Positions 12,660 through 14,129 of a stretch of DNA of 14,129 nt are shown piece after piece. The stretch is from JABDDM01 sp038240295. Lineage in GTDB: Bacteria; Bacteroidota; Ignavibacteria; Palsa-1295. Position numbers and translations under genes: made by a program. The notes under the pieces are model-generated. The model did no database searches. It saw only the letters and a program-made list of their open reading frames with translations, and had not been told where the DNA came from. Each line of letters begins with the position of its first letter. The stretch's first letter is position 1. The stretch is taken from assembly GCA_038240295.1 (NCBI GenBank), contig JBBSDW010000087.1, positions 1 through 14,129 on the forward strand, in the 5' to 3' direction.

Positions 12660-13859
12660 TCAGTCAAGCGCAAGGACCGCCTTCTCGCCCAATGCCGGTA
12701 CTTGTTCGGATTGGATCACCGATTGGTAGATCCTGTCCAGGCGAGTTAGCGTCCGGCTGAAGTCATGCTCAGCCAGCACCCATCGTTTACCAGCGCGTCC
12801 GTGCTTAACGAGGAGCGCTGGCTGGGTGGCGTATTTCTCCACCGCTCGTGTGATCGCCTGAGCGCTGCGAGGACTTACAAGAAACCCGGTGACCTCATCG
12901 CGAACCTGTTCGGGCGTTCCCTCGGAATCGGTGCCGATCACTGGCAAACCCATTGACATCGCATCGATCACCGAAAGTGAGTACATCTCGGCGTAGCTGG
13001 CGAGCACGAGGCAATCGAGCATTCCGTAGAATGGCAGAATATCCTTCTGAAATGGAAGGATATGAATATGCCCAGCAACATCTGCGCTATGGGCAAACTC
13101 CGCAAGCCATTGCTGCAACGATGCTGCCTGCTCCTCAAAGACAGGATCGCCGTTGGCATCGAGACGTGTCACCGTCGGTTCACCGATAATAAAATAATGG
13201 GCTCTACGCTTTGTCTTCGGCGAGAGCAAGGCATAGGACTCTGCAAATTCTCGAACACCTTTTTGGACATCCGTGCGGCCGATCATTCCGAACACAAGCG
13301 CATCCTCAGGCACCCCGTAACTTCTTCGCAGCGAATGTGAGAGCGACGCATCGCGCGTGTAGTGTGCCAAATGACGACCGTACCGTACCAGATGGATTTT
13401 CTCTTCTTCGACAGGGAAACATTCGGCAATCCGCCGGTTCGTATGCGTCGATGAAGAAACGACTGCATCGACCCTCCCATAGATCATTCGGTGGAGAAGA
13501 GCGTGTTTGGGGGCGACCACCATATACAGACTATGAACATGCCTGCGATGCCGATCTCCCGTCAAAGCAAGCGAAGCCCGCCAGACATCATTGCGGGTGT
13601 GCGAATGAATAAGATCGATCTTGTTTTTTCGAACGAGCCTTCGGATCATTCGAATATCGCGAACATCGAGTTTGTTTTCGCTGTGAGCTATATGAACATC
13701 AACACCGGCCTCTTTCAGGCCTTCAGAAAACTTCGAGCCGCGAGAAACGAGCGCCGAAACGGGCAACCCCTTGGATGCCATCTCCTTGATCAATGTGGTC
13801 ACATAGAGTTCTAATCCACCGCAGGAAGTGGACGTCATGATATGCAATGACGAATTCAT
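12660..13859 (-). CDS. Glycosyltransferase family 4
   Basis: A 399-residue GT-B glycosyltransferase that transfers a sugar from a nucleotide donor onto a lipid, polysaccharide or protein acceptor at the cytoplasmic membrane. N-terminal Rossmann domain: TSTSCGGLELYVTTLIKEM (9-27), IDLIHSHTRND (81-91) and VDAVVSSSTHTNRRI (130-144). C-terminal donor domain: FGMIGRTDVQKGVREF (190-205) and ASYAEMYSLSVIDAMSMGLPVIGT (287-310). In the EX7E element the second Glu is Asp299 (E291...D299). I took ATG 13859 (MNSSLHIMTS) since homologues usually begin there; an upstream start would add 13 unconvincing residues. No other sugar genes lie nearby, so the glycan is unknown. Confidence 0.9.
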   Translation of the reverse strand: MNSSLHIMTSTSCGGLELYVTTLIKEMASKGLPVSALVSRGSKFSEGLKEAGVDVHIAHSENKLDVRDIRMIRRLVRKNKIDLIHSHTRNDVWRASLALTGDRHRRHVHSLYMVVAPKHALLHRMIYGRVDAVVSSSTHTNRRIAECFPVEEEKIHLVRYGRHLAHYTRDASLSHSLRRSYGVPEDALVFGMIGRTDVQKGVREFAESYALLSPKTKRRAHYFIIGEPTVTRLDANGDPVFEEQAASLQQWLAEFAHSADVAGHIHILPFQKDILPFYGMLDCLVLASYAEMYSLSVIDAMSMGLPVIGTDSEGTPEQVRDEVTGFLVSPRSAQAITRAVEKYATQPALLVKHGRAGKRWVLAEHDFSRTLTRLDRIYQSVIQSEQVPALGEKAVLALD

Positions 13860-13870
13860 CGGACTTTTTC

Positions 13871-13932
13871 TGGAACATGGCGACAAGCCGTGGAACAAAC
13901 ACCGTTTTACGAGAAACTGCGAAGGTGGAACA
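13871..13932 (-). promoter_or_regulatory. Three TGGAACA words in the glycosyltransferase leader
   Basis: TGGAACA (TGTTCCA on the minus strand) occurs at 13871, 13891 and 13926. The last copy lies in the loop of a small inverted repeat, GAAGGT/ACCTTC (13921-13938). This could be an operator or leader structure between the -7 motif and the start; there is no independent support. Confidence 0.25.
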
Positions 13933-13975
13933 ACCTTCGGAGTCGATGTCGGTAGAGCGCTGCATCAACTCCGGC

Positions 13976-13983
13976 CAAAGATA
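13976..13983 (-). promoter_or_regulatory. Candidate Bacteroidota -7 promoter element (TATCTTTG)
   Basis: The minus strand reads TATCTTTG, an exact TAnnTTTG motif, 116 bases upstream of the glycosyltransferase ATG in the 187-base gap after the peroxidase gene. A clear -33 TTTG at 19-21 bases is not seen. Confidence 0.42.
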
Positions 13984-14046
13984 TGACCTAAACCGACACC
14001 CAGTCTCAGATTAGGCCAAAGAGGCTTTCGAAATATTCAGCTCGTC

Positions 14047-14129
14047 TCAACGCGGATCTTTGAAGCTCATGTTCGAGATGAACTGTTCGTCAGTGAGCGA
14101 GTTCAGGAAGGCGATGATGTCCAGAAATA
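14047..14129 (-). CDS. Cytochrome c peroxidase/MauG-like protein, C-terminal end (partial)
   Basis: Only the last 27 codons fall in the window: LDIIAFLNSLTDEQFISNMS followed by FKDPR and TGA. The pattern of a final helix DIIAFLNSLTDE and a FxDP ending is typical of the C-terminus of di-haem cytochrome c peroxidases and related c-type cytochromes in the periplasm. No haem motif is included, so the assignment rests on this tail alone. The rest lies beyond 14129. Confidence 0.6.
   Translation of the reverse strand, partial: FLDIIAFLNSLTDEQFISNMSFKDPR

Noticed and set aside
13723..13968. 81-codon minus frame upstream of the glycosyltransferase
   Set aside because: It overlaps the glycosyltransferase start in another frame and has no recognisable motif; the glycosyltransferase frame is well supported from 13859.

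Overview
The window is a gene-dense stretch of bacterial chromosome, and every convincing gene lies on the minus strand, so transcription runs from high to low coordinates. The organism looks like a member of the Bacteroidota/Chlorobi (FCB) group, perhaps a Kapabacteria-like lineage. This rests on a Bacteroidota-style BamD lipoprotein, a Tgt lacking the zinc cysteines, starts without Shine-Dalgarno motifs, several TTG/GTG starts, and TAnnTTTG (Bacteroidota -7) motifs upstream of two genes. This is inference; no taxonomic marker such as rRNA is present.

Layout in transcription order (right to left): the last codons of a cytochrome c peroxidase/MauG-like gene; a GT4 glycosyltransferase behind a leader with a TATCTTTG motif; a small outer-membrane beta-barrel protein with its own TATATTTG motif and a strong terminator; and a second beta-barrel protein. 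Then comes a tightly packed group: LemA, a secreted TPM/YgcG-type protein whose start overlaps the lemA stop, a cytoplasmic TPM-domain protein, a lipoprotein with an FG-GAP-like loop and a helical (possibly TPR) C-terminus, and a stand-alone nitrilase-superfamily amidase. Glutamate dehydrogenase follows and ends in a textbook intrinsic terminator. Next are an unrecognised exported protein with a C-terminal membrane anchor, BamD, a hotdog acyl-CoA thioesterase, a lone ABC ATPase and Tgt. A HEPN-domain gene and a small partner gene overlapping its stop come last. The leftmost 300 bases are packed with dispersed repeats and hold no gene; 301-609 holds nothing I can support.

Functionally most of this is housekeeping and envelope biology: beta-barrel assembly, glutamate metabolism, queuosine modification, glycosyl transfer. 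The parts most worth a second look are at the left. The HEPN gene is followed by an uncharacterised partner whose natural ATG overlaps the HEPN stop but is out of frame with its body at an A5 run. Upstream of HEPN is a short trace resembling a nucleotidyltransferase (MNT) motif. The repeat cluster lies beyond. Other points are the loss of the Tgt zinc ligands, a GATC cluster near 5041-5200, competing hairpins ahead of bamD, and the LemA-TPM-TPM-lipoprotein-amidase group.
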